From Chitinophaga pinensis (lineage in GTDB: Bacteria > Pseudomonadota > Gammaproteobacteria > Burkholderiales > SG8-41): a DNA stretch of 64,000 nt. The stretch is from NCBI GenBank assembly GCA_943329075.2, contig CALQCM020000007.1, positions 32,001 through 96,000 of the forward strand, given 5' to 3'. The notes beneath the pieces are model-generated. The model saw nothing but the letters and a program-made list of their open reading frames with translations. It searched no databases and was not told the origin of the DNA. Made by a program: the position numbers and the translations under genes. Within the stretch, counting starts at the first letter, position 1; each line of letters begins with the position of its first letter. This document shows positions 63,940 through 64,000 of this stretch, piece after piece.

Positions 63940-64000
63940 AGGAATCAGTGGTCTAGCATACGTCCCCTGGAGGATCGCAGCGCAAGGTGGCAGAAGCGTT

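Overview
The window is GC-rich, tightly packed chromosomal DNA from a betaproteobacterium (Burkholderiales, Rhodocyclales or a neighbouring lineage). The evidence is the gene content: six periplasmic Bug/TctC-type binding proteins, a DUF934 protein beside a siroheme sulfite reductase, a betaproteobacterial proteasome homologue (BPH-like), a DUF3579 gene beside argD-argF, and a long-leader cold-shock gene. I see no tRNA, rRNA, CRISPR array, phage or intact insertion sequence. All functional calls come from reading protein motifs and family resemblance; no database search was run.

Layout. 1-5.3 kb: 5' end of ileS, ribF, then a sulfur assimilation block (cysI, DUF934, cobA) divergent from cysB. 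5.3-8.6 kb: a PhnCDE-type ABC importer whose binding protein resembles the group annotated as putative selenate transporters. 8.8-13.9 kb: murJ, rpsT, DUF3579, argD, argF and an exported gamma-class chorismate mutase. 13.9-17.1 kb: Bug, CaiB-type CoA transferase and CitE-type lyase in one operon. 17.3-21.1 kb: a glycosyltransferase-like gene, argG, ppnP, the BPH-like gene and yajQ. 21.2-28.2 kb: glutamine amidotransferase, retropepsin-like protease, a BrnT-type toxin-antitoxin pair, ribBA, folE, then dxs-ispA-xseB.

28.8-41 kb is the accessory metabolic part: a Rieske oxygenase, a sulfurtransferase, a Tat-exported kelch protein, and then a divergent catabolic cluster. That cluster holds an isocitrate lyase/PEP mutase-family lyase opposite a TcuA-like flavoprotein, a GntR regulator, LeuC2/LeuD-like hydratase subunits, an MmgE/PrpD protein and two Bug proteins. 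A perfect 10-bp palindrome of GntR-operator type lies between the divergent genes. I infer a hydration/C-C cleavage pathway for a branched or tricarboxylic acid.

41-50.7 kb is mixed: a DUF6855-like protein, an SRPBCC protein, short direct repeats, a receiver-domain remnant, a bactofilin with a minimal RodZ-like protein, three more Bug genes, a PepSY/cytochrome b561 pair, DNA alkylation repair, a DegT-type aminotransferase and two unknowns. 50.7-57.9 kb: a flavocytochrome c sulfide dehydrogenase pair, clpS-clpA, a cold-shock gene, a strongly conserved-looking 458-residue protein I cannot name, and rluE. 58-64 kb: two tiny lysine-rich exported proteins, a 180-bp element with terminal inverted repeats at a stop codon, and an operon of TPR protein, HupE/UreJ-type permease, TonB and TonB-dependent receptor, probably for metal uptake.
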